From Dirofilaria immitis (taxonomy: Eukaryota > Nematoda > Chromadorea > Rhabditida > Onchocercidae): a DNA stretch of 64,000 nt. The position numbers and the translations under genes were made by a program. How positions within the stretch are numbered: position 1 is the stretch's first letter; each line of letters starts with the position of its first letter. The notes below the pieces were generated by a model. It was not told the origin of the DNA. It ran no database searches and worked only from the letters and a program-made list of their open reading frames with translations. Positions 1 through 12,178 of the stretch are shown here, one piece after another. The stretch covers positions 9,843,501 to 9,907,500 of the forward strand of contig JAKNDB010000068.1 in NCBI GenBank assembly GCA_024305405.1, written 5' to 3'.

Positions 1-1884
1 TAATTTTTAAGGGTTACGCAGGCATTAGGCTTTTTTCGGAGTGGCATGAATTTTCCTTTTTCGTTTTGAAACATGGAAATGACTATTTCGTTTTCATTAG
101 GTATGTTATATATTTTAATGTAAAACCTAATGCACTGCTCGTCAATTACTTGAATATATTCTTGTCATGTATTCGGACTGTTTAAATTGCACATCAGAAT
201 TGATTGTTTGCTGTCATCAATTTCGGTTCTTCGTACGGGAATACGTCTCAATGTTATTGATATTACATGGAATTGGAAGTATTGGTGATGACTTGTATGG
301 TTGTCATATCAGCATATTTATTACTTGATTGCATAAATTCGGGATCACTGCATTCACTGCTTAGTGATTTATTTTTAATAATTTCGAAAATTTGAATTTA
401 CAATATTATGGTGATTTCTTTGTGCGCCAGTATGTATTAAAAATGTAGCATCACTTATATATGATGAAGTATGTCCGAAGATTTTGAGCAGACTTTTTAG
501 CGTAGTTATTGAATTTGAATCTGTAAAACTGATTTCTCAATGCAGCCGTCTGAATTGATATGTTAAATCTGGGCTTTTTATGTACATATAGAATCACTTA
601 ACAATTTTCTTGCTACAAACAATATTTTTATGTTTTGGTTATTAGCTAAATAACTTGCAAGTTACGAAGGCGTCATTTTCAGACCTGGTTTTGGAAGTAT
701 CTCCATATGAGCAAATGAAAAACTGTACTGAACAATTTGCATAAGTAATTTGCTAGGTCCCTTTTTTATTATGTATTATATTGTTGGCAAAAGTCACGGT
801 TTTAACAGTATTGCATCATGGAATCATCCTGTTGAAATTCCGATATATGTTCCACGTTTGAATAGCTTTTCATGGCATAATGTTTGATAGGTTTATGATC
901 TTGAATTTATCCTTTCGATTATATGGATAGTTGCTGGGCAGTACTCGGAAAGATGAAGTAAAAGTAGGTATGGTAGTTGGGGTTTGTCTCTGAACAATCA
1001 ATTTTCCAACCAAACAAAATCTATAATGATAAACTGCTGCATTTATAAGTTATCCATATTTTGAGCGATATACAGATAAGGTTTGTTATCTCTGCACTGT
1101 CGAGTTTCTTGCATCGTATGTAGTCTTCAGCTCCATTCATTCTTCCGAATCATCAAAAATTTGGTTTCAAGAAATTAGCAAACAAAGTATCGAAGACATC
1201 AGAAACAGAATGACATTTTGTTTATTGTTATGATTTCAAAGCCGTCATATACAAATTGTATGGGAATAGAAAGAGGAATGCGGAATTGACAGCGATAGAA
1301 TCTATTTGGAAAAGTCTCTATATAAAGTAAAAGACATTTACTGCATATTATGAATTTTGGAATAGATATGCTTGGAAGATTCGAACTATTCTTGTTGAAT
1401 AATTTCTGGTTTATAAATAGAGTTGATTCGTTTATCGCATCATCTCGGAAATGTGAAGTATAATATCTCTTGAGAAAATTAGAGCGCATTGTATAATTCG
1501 CAGTTAAGGTGAATGTTTACAAACAAAGGACATCTTGGAGGAATTGCGAATTGGAATATGACCATTCTCTGGATTCTGTCTGATTTTTTTTTCCGTGCTG
1601 GTTTTTCGTTTTGGAATTTTAATATTACTGTCCTTTCGTTTTGGAATTTTAATATTACTGTCCTATCTGTTTTTGGCAGTGAGTCGTCTTTTGATCCATA
1701 AAGTGATTTGAGTGGAATCAGAATGGTTTATGGTTTCAAGGAAATAAGTCATACTTTAATTTTAAGCAGAAGATTCTATTTCAGTAGTATATAATTCCAC
1801 ATCAGTTTATTTACGACGAATAAACGGCCTTCCGTCCAATTGCATTTTTCGGTCAACGAAGAGTGATATTTGTTCGATTTTTCA
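1..1884. other. Upstream intergenic region with no supported gene
   Basis: No open frame here combines a plausible start, coding-like composition and splice signals. The short open stretches on both strands are low-complexity AT sequence. The only clear structure is a 30-bp perfect tandem duplication at 1604-1663. The region ends at a TTTTTCAG acceptor just before the PCF11 start, so the last part probably holds the PCF11 promoter. The 3' end of a gene lying left of the window cannot be excluded. Confidence 0.5.
1604..1663. repeat. 30-bp perfect tandem duplication
   Basis: Positions 1604-1633 and 1634-1663 are identical and directly adjacent. The unit starts TTTCGTTTTGG and ends ATTACTGTCC. 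It lies in the intergenic DNA before PCF11 and looks like a recent slippage duplication. Confidence 0.95.
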
Positions 1885-1885
1885 G
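1875..1885 (+). promoter_or_regulatory. Probable SL trans-splice acceptor of PCF11
   Basis: The sequence CGATTTTTCAG ends at 1885, 37 bases before the PCF11 ATG at 1923, and no upstream coding exon feeds it. In nematodes a strong TTTCAG just before the first ATG is the usual signature of spliced-leader addition. An ordinary 5'-UTR intron would look the same. Confidence 0.5.
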
Positions 1886-1922
1886 ATAGTGACTACGAAG
1901 AACAGTATTTTTATTGGTAATC

Positions 1923-3133
1923 ATGGCCAAAAATGCGGAAGAAGCTGCTCTTGAGTATAGGTTTGTTTATTCCTATCCAAATTCATTTAGAACTGCATTT
2001 TTATTGATTTTCATAATACTGTTTGACATAAACTGCGTTTTTAGGCAGTTGTTTATAAACATTTTGAATGTTTTATTACTGCCGCGATGATGAATAAATT
2101 ATGACAATCATTTTTTATTAAGTTATTGATTGCTAACAATTATATTTGTTTCGGGATGAATCTTTTCATTCAATTTTTTACAGACAAGCATTGGATGATT
2201 TAAAAGATAACAATAAAATGCAGATTAATTTGATGACGATCCTTGCCGATGATTACAATTCGTTTTCCAAGGAAATTGTCGCAGTTATTGCTCAACAAAT
2301 TATGAAAGTGAGTAATGCAGTTTAGTTTCAAAATTGTATTTCTTTTTGAGCCCATAAATTGCAATTTTATTTGTAAATTGTGGTCAAGTATCGACATAAT
2401 ACATAATTTTTTTTTTGCAGTTATTGGTGTTGTATCATCCAATCCTGTCACTATTAATAAATATAAGCTCATGAAGAGAATTAGAAATCTTTTTGATAGA
2501 ATTGATGTTATTAATTACTTAAATATATTATATTACTGTGATGTAGAAATCAAGACGACTAACAAACATTCTGTGACAAATCATAGATAAATTTTCTAGA
2601 TGTGATTAACATCAACTATTTAATTTCAGGTTGTACCACCGCAAAAATTGGCTGTGATGTATGTTATGGATTCGATATTGAAAAATGTAACTGGTGCTGG
2701 TAGCTACAAAGAGCATATTGAAAAAATTGTTTATAAAGTCTTTCTGCATGTTTTTGAAACCGTCAGTTTTTCCTAATGTTTGTGTGTAGCACGTATTAAA
2801 TGTACTTTTTAAAGTTGGATCATTTTGTAAAAAATAAAGAAAGGGTGACAAGTAATAGTTTTTGTTTGTAGGGTGATGAAAGGACACGTTTGGCACTGCA
2901 TAAACTCAGGCAAACTTGGACGGGCATATTTCAACGTTCAACGTTATATAAAATAGATTTGGCCGTAAACGCAATTGATCCAGCTTGGCCGATTATTACT
3001 CCTCAACCAATTAACACTCCAGTACCTGGGCATAGGCCGCAACCTAGTATTACATCACACCAACTTCGAGCAGCAGCGAAAGTTCATGTCAATCCACATT
3101 TTTTGCAGAAAAATTCTGTTACAGCTACATCTG

Positions 3134-3172
<39 letters not shown>

Positions 3173-6100
3173 TTACTACTACTGCTACTGCTACCAATGC
3201 TACTGTTGACAACAAATTGGTACATGATTTAATAATAATACAATGTTTATTATTGCAAAGGAATGATTTTGTGTGTTGTCCATATTACAATTATATTATT
3301 TCCAAACTTCTGTGGAAACCAGTTTCATTACTTAAAAATAAATATTGTAACGGGTGTTTCATACATCTCAGTTAATGCTTTTTATCCCAGTATCCCCTGC
3401 GAGTTTTCCAGAGAAATAGATAAATGTTGTTTTCATTTAGTGTCAATCATCATTTTTTGCGGAGAGGTATTTCTTCTGATTTGAAGAATTGGCACATCTT
3501 GTTTTAGCTGCTGAATTGACAATGCTAGTTTTGTCGCACAAATTCACTGATTTAATTTGCCAATGGATTTGATGGTGTTTTGCTGCTCTTGTTCTTCTCT
3601 ACATTATATCGACCCAATTTTTCCGGATAATTGTCTTTGTAGGAAAGCCTCGGAGAAATTAGTTGTTCCGAGAGTGAAGTTTTAAAAAATGTTGTGGGTA
3701 GATATGTTATCATTGGAAGTGGATTGCATATAAGAGTGATTCACAGATCCAATGAGATTCTGGCGGCAAAAATCGAGGAGTACAACACAATAGGAAGCCA
3801 AAGGTAGTTTTTTTAGTATTATTGTGTTCGTAATGATTTTATTTCAGCACATGAACAGTGAGAGGAAAAAGATAGGTTTGGATCCGAGGCTGATGAAACA
3901 CTCTGATGGAACGGCAGCTGGTAGACCAGTGTCCTTGATTGCAGCTCGGCCGGAAATTGTCATTGTCAAGCAAGAACCAATGTAAATTTTCTTTAGTAAT
4001 CTTTAAAATTCATATAATACACTTATTAATTGATTTTGTCTTTATACCTCTATAGGTATATATGTTCGGGATGACGTTATTTTTATTCAGCGCCGATCAA
4101 ATATTTAGACCCCTATCAGAAAAGTTATATATACATTGAAATGTGTTGGTTTCTATATCTATCATAAAACATGCTTTCCACGTGTATGTTCCTATGTTTA
4201 TGTGGACAGGAACAATTGTTGTCTTTACTCTTGAAAGCATAGGATTTTAAATGTTACAGCTCTTATATACTTGACTTAATCACTTATTATGTCCTTGATC
4301 TCTTCAAATCTTCTTGTTTTTATTTTGAAAAAGTTTTCAACAACGTGATCTTATAGTATTATTTATGTGCTGTTCTAGCGACAGCAATGATGTTGATGAA
4401 AGATTAAATGCACAACAGACTGGAAATCTATTGGATAATGCAGGAGTTCGGAGTTTCGGACACAGGTATTTCCATTTTATTTTATGAGAGAAAATTGACT
4501 AATTACTTAAAAGTTTGCTACTTTTTTAATCTGTAACATTGCAGTACATTTAGTATTATTGATTATCTTTATCTTTTGATTTCTTCACAACCTGAAAAAG
4601 AAGGAAATAAAAAGAATGAAGCAAACAAAGGGACCACGAAAGTGAAAAAAATAATAAAGATGAAAATAAAGTTTAAATGGATTGGAGGGTTAAAATCAAC
4701 TTCAGCAGATTGTATCTTGTCAGTTCCACTTCCTTGTTGTATATAGAATTTATCGAATTTCCAATAATGAAATGGAAGTTATCAGATGCAGCACAATGAA
4801 CTTTTAATGCAAAAATTTTGGCTGCGGCTGTATTGTATTGTTTCAGAAGTATTTAAAACTTTTTATAGATATTATCTTTAAAATACGCTATCATTTTTTT
4901 CGTGCTTTTGTGTAATTTGCTCCTACCAATTTTACATGCGAAAGTCGTTAGTTTCTTGTTGTGTTTTACAATGATTTTTGCTTTTTTCAGTTTTGAAATG
5001 TTGAGGTCAGCTGATTTAGGTCTACGGTCATTCATGTTGTGCTTGGATGTTATAAAATAGGTACGTCCATTTCATTTTTCTCAAATGTATTGCGCTATTT
5101 ATAGGAAAGAGCAAGACTTCGGTGGTCGTTCATCAAGCGATATAAAACGTAAGTCGCCATCATGTGTCTCAGATTTAGAAACAGTGGAGAAAAAACCTCG
5201 TATGCGTACACCACCTCAAGACAGAGATCGTCGTACGAATTCACCTTCAACATCTTCCATAATACGTCCAACAAACGATCTTGGTTCTCATGCTTTCATT
5301 ACAACCGCACGACGAGCGCAAGTGGTTTCCAGTACAAACACGATTACAGCACCTACGGCTCAAGTTATGGTTCCAGTTTCTGGACCAGTAATTTTACCTG
5401 CGATTCCGTCTACCTCGGGTCCGCTACCATTTTTACCACCTCTAATGCCAACCGTACCTTTACCAATGGCAGTTTCCAATATGGCTTCAATTCTAGCAGG
5501 TCCTCCTGTAGTATCTCCCGCTTCAAATACACAAGATTTAACGCGAGCGGATCCAAACCATGTACCACCGATCATCAATAATGAAACTCCGAAACTGGAA
5601 GGTATTCCAGCAAATAATAGAATATTTGTGGATGGTCGAGCTTACGAAGTTTCATACATTAATGATGTCCCAGTTATTGAACGGAATGGTTTGCCGCATA
5701 GGTTTGCGTTTGCATAACTTTCTTTAAATACCAATCTCAATTTTTTTAAATTTGAAATGTAATTTTGATCTTTTATTTAGAAAATTTTTTTAGGATCTAT
5801 TTTACGGGTGTACCACGCAATGTAATCATTGATGGTGTCGCTTATCAACTAGCATTTGGTGAGGAGAAAAGAGTAATTATTGATGGCGAGGAACACGTTT
5901 TAAGGTGAAATTATCAAGTGAAATAAAGCTGGGTTAAACTAGATTAAAATTAAATGTCGTTCAACAGAAATTACTTTAATTCTTATCCTGCATCACTGCT
6001 ATTGAATAAACTTCGTCTTTTTAATTGTTACTGTAAGATCTCGTACATATTATGTAACTTAACTTATTGATAATATATCGATTGGATTTGGAGAATCTCT

Positions 6101-8049
6101 TCAAAGAATGAAACTTTTTTATGTTATAGATTTGGAGCGCCATCGCGTGAACTCTATATGGGAACATATCCATTCAAAGGTGCATTTGGTGGTCCACCAA
6201 TCTTTGCTACGATCAACGGAGTGCGCCATGAAATACGGTACGCAATATAGTTATCTCTTAAGGTTCTATGGTTGAGTGAATATTTCTGTTTTTGCTGATG
6301 CAAAAGAAGCGTTCATTATTGCAGGTTGGGTGGACCTCCGCCAGAAGTTAAAATTGAGCCTGATCCATGTTATGAGCTATTGCGATATATGCCTCGTACA
6401 GGAGCTGATGGGTCGAACAAAACTACAAGTTTTCATTTTCTCTTGTTTCCTCTAAATTTTTTTGATATGAGAAGAAAAATTTAACATGATTGACTTATTC
6501 TGGTTCCTAAGTTTTTGGGACATTGGTAACTTTTTTCTTTAATAATCCTTAGTATTTTTTTTTAGCTCCGAGCGGAATCGATCCGCAAACAACGGTTGAT
6601 GTTAAGGGTTTGCTTGCCAAACTGCAGCGTACTGGAATACTTTCTGCATTAAATGCGAATAACAGAAAAGATGAAACAGGCGAAGATTCACCCAATCGAT
6701 CTGTTACACCACCTATTCCTTCTGAACATCGTGGTGAGGTAACAGAAAGGCTGCCAAAGCCTCCAACTGATCTCAAATCTTTCTCAATGCGTGCTCTCAG
6801 AATGTTAGTTATCAACTTTCCGTCAACATTTCTTGTGTTTAACTGACTACAAATTATTTTTTCATGTAACTGTAAAAAACTAGTTGCAGTAAATTATTAC
6901 TGTGTGCTTTGTTTCAGACGATATACGTCTGTTGTGGAAAGTCTACATCAAAAAAGACGTCTTTGTTCTAACTGCGGTTTGCGCTTTAGCGAATTGAAAG
7001 GTGAAAGATACCAGCAGCATCTTGATTGGCATTTTCGTGAAAATCTAAAATCGAATGAAAGCTCACGTTGCCGTGATTGGTATTTATCAAGTGATGTAAG
7101 TTTTTGTAATTTTTCATAAGTTTCATTCAAATTATTGCCCTGAGTTTCGCACTTTTTAATTCTTGTTCGATGAAGTGTATTATTTGATGATTGAGCTTTA
7201 TTATGCAGTTGTAATATGAGTTTCTGGGATTTCCTGATTCACAACGGTAAGTAATGAATTCAAAAAATAATAATATAGGTTTTGTTCTGGTTGTTCTAGG
7301 AATGGTATGAATTTAGTGAACAAGAGGAATTGACAGCATCGACATCAACAACTCATCTCGCTGGTAAATAAATCGTTTTTCCTATAATAATATGTCTTTT
7401 TACTGCGTTTTAAAGAAATTTTTGGATAATGAAAATATTTGATAGTGTAATTGTTAATTATATATTAGTGGTGCAAATATTTAATTACAGTAATTGAACC
7501 TATTTTTTTCATAGGTGCTGGGTCTAATGATGCAACAAAGGATACAAATAGGGGAACATATAGTGTACCATCTGACTCCATTCCATCTAAGGTAATTATT
7601 TCAATTAATTTTGAAATTTGTTCAAATAATCATTTATTTAAACTTTTAAATAACATCTTAATATTTTGAAATGAAAGTCAGTCTTATTGAAACGTTTAGG
7701 AATGTGGTGTATGTAAAGAGAAATTTGAAGAATACTGGGACGAAGATGATGATGTATGGAAACTTCGAGACTGTATGCTTAGCGAAGATGGCAGAGTGAG
7801 TTTTATTGGTCATCTGGAATAAATTTTTGGAATTTTTAGAAATCGATTCTTTCATCTAATTCGTCATTAAAAAGATGATAAATATTTATGTTATCGCTTT
7901 TACAGACGTTCCACCCAGGCTGTATATTGGATGCATCAGCCATCCGAATACCAGAAGACGATAGCCCGAGTGAAGAAGAACAAGGTGATAAGTTGTCATT
8001 CATAAAATCTTTGAAATTAAAGAAAGATTTTTCTTCTGTGGATAGTTGA
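1923..8049 (+). CDS. pcf11: PCF11 homologue, pre-mRNA cleavage complex II protein
   Basis: PCF11 binds the RNA polymerase II C-terminal domain and works in mRNA 3'-end cleavage and transcription termination in the nucleus. Exons: 1923-1960, 2184-2307, 2630-2761, 2872-3219, 3848-3981, 4379-4465, 5105-5701, 5794-5904, 6130-6237, 6325-6428, 6566-6803, 6918-7095, 7300-7363, 7515-7591, 7700-7795, 7906-8049. Every phase matches, giving 859 residues. An N-terminal CID spans about residues 1-140 (LADDYNSFSKEI, YVMDSILKN, KLRQTWTGIF, DPAWPI). A poly-threonine tract follows near residue 190. Repeated GVRHEIR/DGEEHVLR-like modules lie in the middle. Two zinc-finger halves (CSNCGLRF...HLDWHF and CGVCKEKF...TFHPGC) match the PCF11 C-terminus. 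An additional open exon-like stretch at 3643-3803 may be alternative. The gene is identified from the CID plus the zinc fingers; confidence is high. Confidence 0.93.
3135..3183 (+). repeat. Coding (ACT)n microsatellite, poly-threonine
   Basis: A run of about a dozen ACT codons, broken by one ATT, encodes poly-Thr just after the CID in PCF11 exon 4. The reading frame continues open on both sides to the donor at 3219. Trinucleotide expansion keeps the frame, so length polymorphism is expected. Confidence 0.9.
3643..3803 (+). other. Possible alternative or poison exon of PCF11
   Basis: A TCTTTGTAG acceptor and an AAAG|GTAGTT donor enclose 161 bases without a stop in the frame that continues exon 4 (phase 0 in, phase 2 out). 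The usual next exon, 3848-3981, has the same entry and exit phases. Either one therefore joins exon 4 to the exon at 4379, making the two interchangeable. If both are spliced together through the 44-base gap, the frame hits TGA almost at once. No family similarity was recognised in its 53 codons. Confidence 0.4.
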
Positions 8050-8986
8050 TCAGCGCACAACATACACACACATATATATATGTACAAAACGTAACACATT
8101 TACATCCTTGTTTGTGGACAGTACAATACACTAATTTAATATGTTCGAAGCCATCTTCCAGGTTTGAAGATTTGACACATTTACTATTTCATTTATTTTG
8201 ATGATCATCAAAGAAAAAATAAAATTTCCTTAATTGTGTCGTTGTTGCATGGTATTATTTTCTGGCTAGTAGTAATTGTTTCCATTCTGAAAGTGTTCTG
8301 GTCATTCTTTAGCTTTTTTTTTTCTTTTGGCTGTTGTTTACAGTTTTTTCTCTAAAATAAATTTTGATTAAAAGAAACTCGTATTTGTTGTGCAGTAAAA
8401 GATATTGTGGATTAATTCTACAAAGCTTACTTCTGAATTAATGTTCTACGAAATGATATAATGTCGACGAATGTGGACTTAGATGCCTAATATATGGCAT
8501 TGTGCAAAGTTTCCTACAAATTTCGATGCTATCTAAATCGTGTAGATGTTCAGTGGAATGAGTTTTGAGAGATTCACGTAGGTAGAAAAGTTTTTTGTTT
8601 GTTTTTAAAACTTTCTTGACATATTGTCAGAAACAAATTAGTGCCGATTTGACTTACGATATTAATTAACTAAGAAAGACGTTTTTATATTTATTTAATC
8701 AAGCGAAATCAAAAATCATTTTGTCCAAACTATAAAACCAGCATAACTCAACATAGATGACTGAAGTCATTAATTTAGTTAAGTTAAAATTCTGGATGCT
8801 ATTTACTAAGTGAGAAATATATAGAGAAGAGTTCGTATCACTAGAATTTGAGAGAAAGTGCCGAAAAGATTTTTTCATTCATTTATTTTCTATTACTATA
8901 CTGTTAAAGATTACTTTTCATAATTTTGTAGACTACAGGGATCGCGAATTTAAATTTTACATTTAGAATGATCTATTTACACAAAC
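8050..8986. other. Intergenic region, PCF11 3' UTR to GTF2H3 promoter
   Basis: No coding signal was found. There is an AATAAA near 8217 that could serve PCF11 polyadenylation, and a short CA/TA microsatellite at about 8063-8083. A CATTTAG acceptor ending at 8966 lies 20 bases before the GTF2H3 start and may be its trans-splice site. Confidence 0.55.
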
Positions 8987-11852
8987 ATGAGTTGTTTATC
9001 CGTTATGATTGACTGTGATGCTCGCCACTGGGGTGAATTGGCTGAAAGGGAAAATAATGAAAAAGTGATTTCTACGCTGATTAATTCTATTACATCTTAT
9101 ACGACAGCACATATGTCACTTTCTGCGGCGAATCGTATAGTTGTCATCGGTGTTGATAGGGCACTGTCAGAACCATCTATCTATGCTACAAATGCATCAT
9201 CAGATGTTAGTTTCCAAAATGTTCATTCACTATTAAATTAATAAAAGTTGATAGATGTACTTCGGCATTATCTGGTAGGATTAATAGTAGCAGTCCATTT
9301 GATACGTGCATGTTTTTAGTTTAATTATATGAGTGTATAGTCATTATTTTTATCATTGTTGAACGTTTTAAAAATTTTATTACTTATAGCAGCACTCGAA
9401 GTCAATGTATAATTATGTATAGAAGGGGAGTTTATGAGGACAGTTCTTAATCAATGAAATAGTAATGGGACAATCAAAAAGAGTGAATTATTTGTGAAGT
9501 CTTAATAATGGATACGAAATATCATGCAAATAGCGAAGGAACTTACAACTGGAATTTATAACCTCCATAGAACGAACGTTCAAAATTCAATTAAAAATGT
9601 TACTCTTTTTATTTAGATAGATATGAGTTCAGCAGTAAAAATAGCAATACGAAATGCACTAAAGAAATCGGCTTCGTCAACAAATATAACGGAACCAGCC
9701 GTTTTCGCACTCTGCTATTGCTATCGCTATTTGTCGTACGTTTAATTTGTTTATTGAACTACGAAATTTTTCATCCCTAAAATTATCCTTCGTTTGATGG
9801 ATTTATATTATTCTACTGAATCATTTCCTAATGTTGTATGTGCTTCTTGATGCCTCCTAACTGCAAACTGATTTGTTACTTTATTTGGTTTTTGATAAAA
9901 TGATTTTTATAAGTAATTGTTTTAGTACCCACTCATTCACAAACCTTAGTAACATACATTACTTATGGAATTATGAAATAATTCCATTCTTCATAATTTT
10001 AGTAACTACCCGAATATTGTGAAATATTAACTTTAAGCCTTGCTTTAGTTTGCTGATATTTCCACAGCGTCAATATAACTAATTAAGCTTGCATTTTAGG
10101 GAAAATAAGGAAACTATTATAATTCATTTGCTTGTAAGGATGATTCAAAAAATTTATTTCAGGAATGATTACGCTATTTTAATTAATATTTCTTTAGATA
10201 TCTGTCGTTATAAGAATGAAATTGATAACGGAGATGGGCGCATTCTCGTTATCAATATTGGAAGTGATTTTTGTGGTGAGCATAATATTTTAATGAATAT
10301 CTTCTTCGCTGCTCATAAGCATAATATTCTCATTGATGTGGCCAATATTGGTTAGTTTTTTCGTTTCAACTTGTTGATTTATATAAGTCTAGGACATGGA
10401 GCAAATATGCAGCGCTGGCACAATGCAACCCAATGTGGTCCAGTTGTTATTTTGTGTTGCGGTGTTCTTTACCATCTTTTCGCCTAGCTACTTGAAATGC
10501 TGGACTTTAGCAATAGTTTGAGAATTTTGGAGGAATATTGCATTATGTAAATTCTTGAAGGCGTCTATTTTACGACAACGAAGATTCAGATTTTTCTGCA
10601 TTTACCTGTTAAGATTATTGTCGTATTTCCAAATTTCTTGATTGTGCATAATCATACGTTTTTAAAATCGAAAATTCTGCACAGAGATGTTTTACGTCAG
10701 TGCTAATAAACTAGTAAAATTTCCAGATTATAGTTTATAAATTGAAAATAACGGACTAACTTAGTTTTAGCGTTTTTATTAAAATATTCCCAGTAATTCC
10801 TGATTAATTTTGGGAAAAAAATATTTTAGGTGAAACATCGCCAATTTTGCAACAAGCAAGCGATATCACTGGTGGTACGTATTTGAATATTAAAAAACCG
10901 AGACAGTTGCTGGAATATACAATGGTTAGCTAAATTGATCTCATTAATCGAAATATTCTTTGTATTTTCTTACGTTGCAACACGGTACACAGAGTTGCAA
11001 ATTCTTTATTTCCACTTACGCTTCAAACTTTGCCAAGGACAAATTCCAAAGACACCGGTCTCATATTTGAGTAATTAAACCTTTAATGTAATAAGTTATT
11101 CTAACACAACAACAAATTCAACGGTTAAGATTTTGGTAAGACAAATCAGTAACGGAGGACTCAATATGATCCTCGATATTGTCCGTCCTACTGGTCTCGT
11201 TGAATTTCATTTGGCGAAAATGATGTTAGTATAGGGTCCCTCGCGCCATTTCGAGGTCATTTTGAGGTCATCAGAGTTTCCCTTTATTGGAGCGCACAAA
11301 CATGATAACTAGTCTGACATCTTGACCTGTAAATCAATACATCTGTAATGCACTCACTTGTAATCTTTAAATTTTCTTTTATCACGGAATTTTTCGCATT
11401 TACTCGCGATATTTATTTAATTTTTCTTTTCTAGTTTTCTTTTTGATAGAAAACCATGCAATGAAAAAAATTAAATCATTTACGAACATTTATTTATTAA
11501 AACCTTAGAAGGATTTAGAATAGCTACAATAATTCGAGTATATCAATGATATTGAAAAAAAATCAGTTCGGCATATGTGTTCTTCAGATTTCGTAAACAT
11601 GAAATATTTCCTATGTTTTAGTGTTTTATGCTTGGAAGAGCATCATTGCGTTCAGCATTTCCATCACCTTCATCGTCGACTTCAGTGGATTATCGGGCTA
11701 GTTGTCATTGCCATGGTGCTCCAGTAAGCATTGGGTGGGTATGCTCCGTGTGTCTTTCGGTTCAATGTCACTTTACTCCAATCTGTCCCGCATGCAAGTC
11801 AGTTCATGTTATAGTTTTATTTTTTGTAAAGGAAATGAATATTGTGAGGTAA
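8987..11852 (+). CDS. gtf2h3: TFIIH core subunit 3 (GTF2H3 / p34 / Tfb4)
   Basis: This is a subunit of the TFIIH core, used in RNA polymerase II initiation and nucleotide excision repair. Exons: 8987-9205, 9617-9735, 10163-10350, 10830-10924, 11622-11852. Phases agree and give 283 residues, slightly under the roughly 308 of human p34. The von Willebrand A-like fold is visible as RILVINIG, MNIFFAAHKHNILIDV and LQQASDITGGTYL. The C-terminus carries the family zinc-binding region: VDYRASCHCH, CSVCLSVQCHFTPICPAC. An earlier open stretch near 10101 could be taken for an exon but does not fit the phase. No frame lesion is present. Confidence 0.93.
11100..11340. other. Compositionally distinct patch in GTF2H3 intron 4
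   Basis: Within the nearly 700-base last intron, a stretch of about 240 bases is visibly richer in G and C than the surroundings and contains a short direct repeat (GAGGTCAT twice near 11253-11270). No open frame or terminal repeat could be matched. It may be a remnant of an inserted element. Confidence 0.3.
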
Positions 11853-12178
11853 TCTGCGGATTTCACATATTTTATTAAATATCGGAATTAAAATCACCAA
11901 TTTACATGAGTAGGAAATAATTGAATATTATGATTACTGCAATATATTTTGAACAACTAAAAATAGTGCGCTAACACTAACAAATTATCTTAATAATAAA
12001 AACTAGTATTTTCAATTCCTAGGGATTTTGCAGAAAACAGAATCTCCATCAATATTTATATAATCCTGAAGTTTACAGTACTCAGTTCCTGAAATTTACA
12101 GTACAGTATTCAAAATTTCAACCCTTGCGAGACGGGGACGGAAGAAACGTCGAGAAAGGTGCTAAAAACAAAAGAAGA
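11853..12178. other. Short convergent intergenic spacer
   Basis: This AT-rich spacer separates the 3' ends of GTF2H3 (+) and the VKOR gene (-). No further feature was seen. Confidence 0.6.

Noticed and set aside
2975..3232. Leucine-rich open frame over the ACT repeat
   Set aside because: It is the out-of-frame reading of the (ACT)n tract. The PCF11 frame reads threonine.
5162..5581. Long open frame overlapping PCF11 exon 7 in another frame
   Set aside because: It is a shadow of the real exon. The PCF11 frame carries the correct splice phases at both ends.
10101..10136. Short exon-like segment in GTF2H3 before exon 3
   Set aside because: It has an acceptor and donor, but including it breaks the phase into the conserved exon 3, which joins exon 2 directly in frame.
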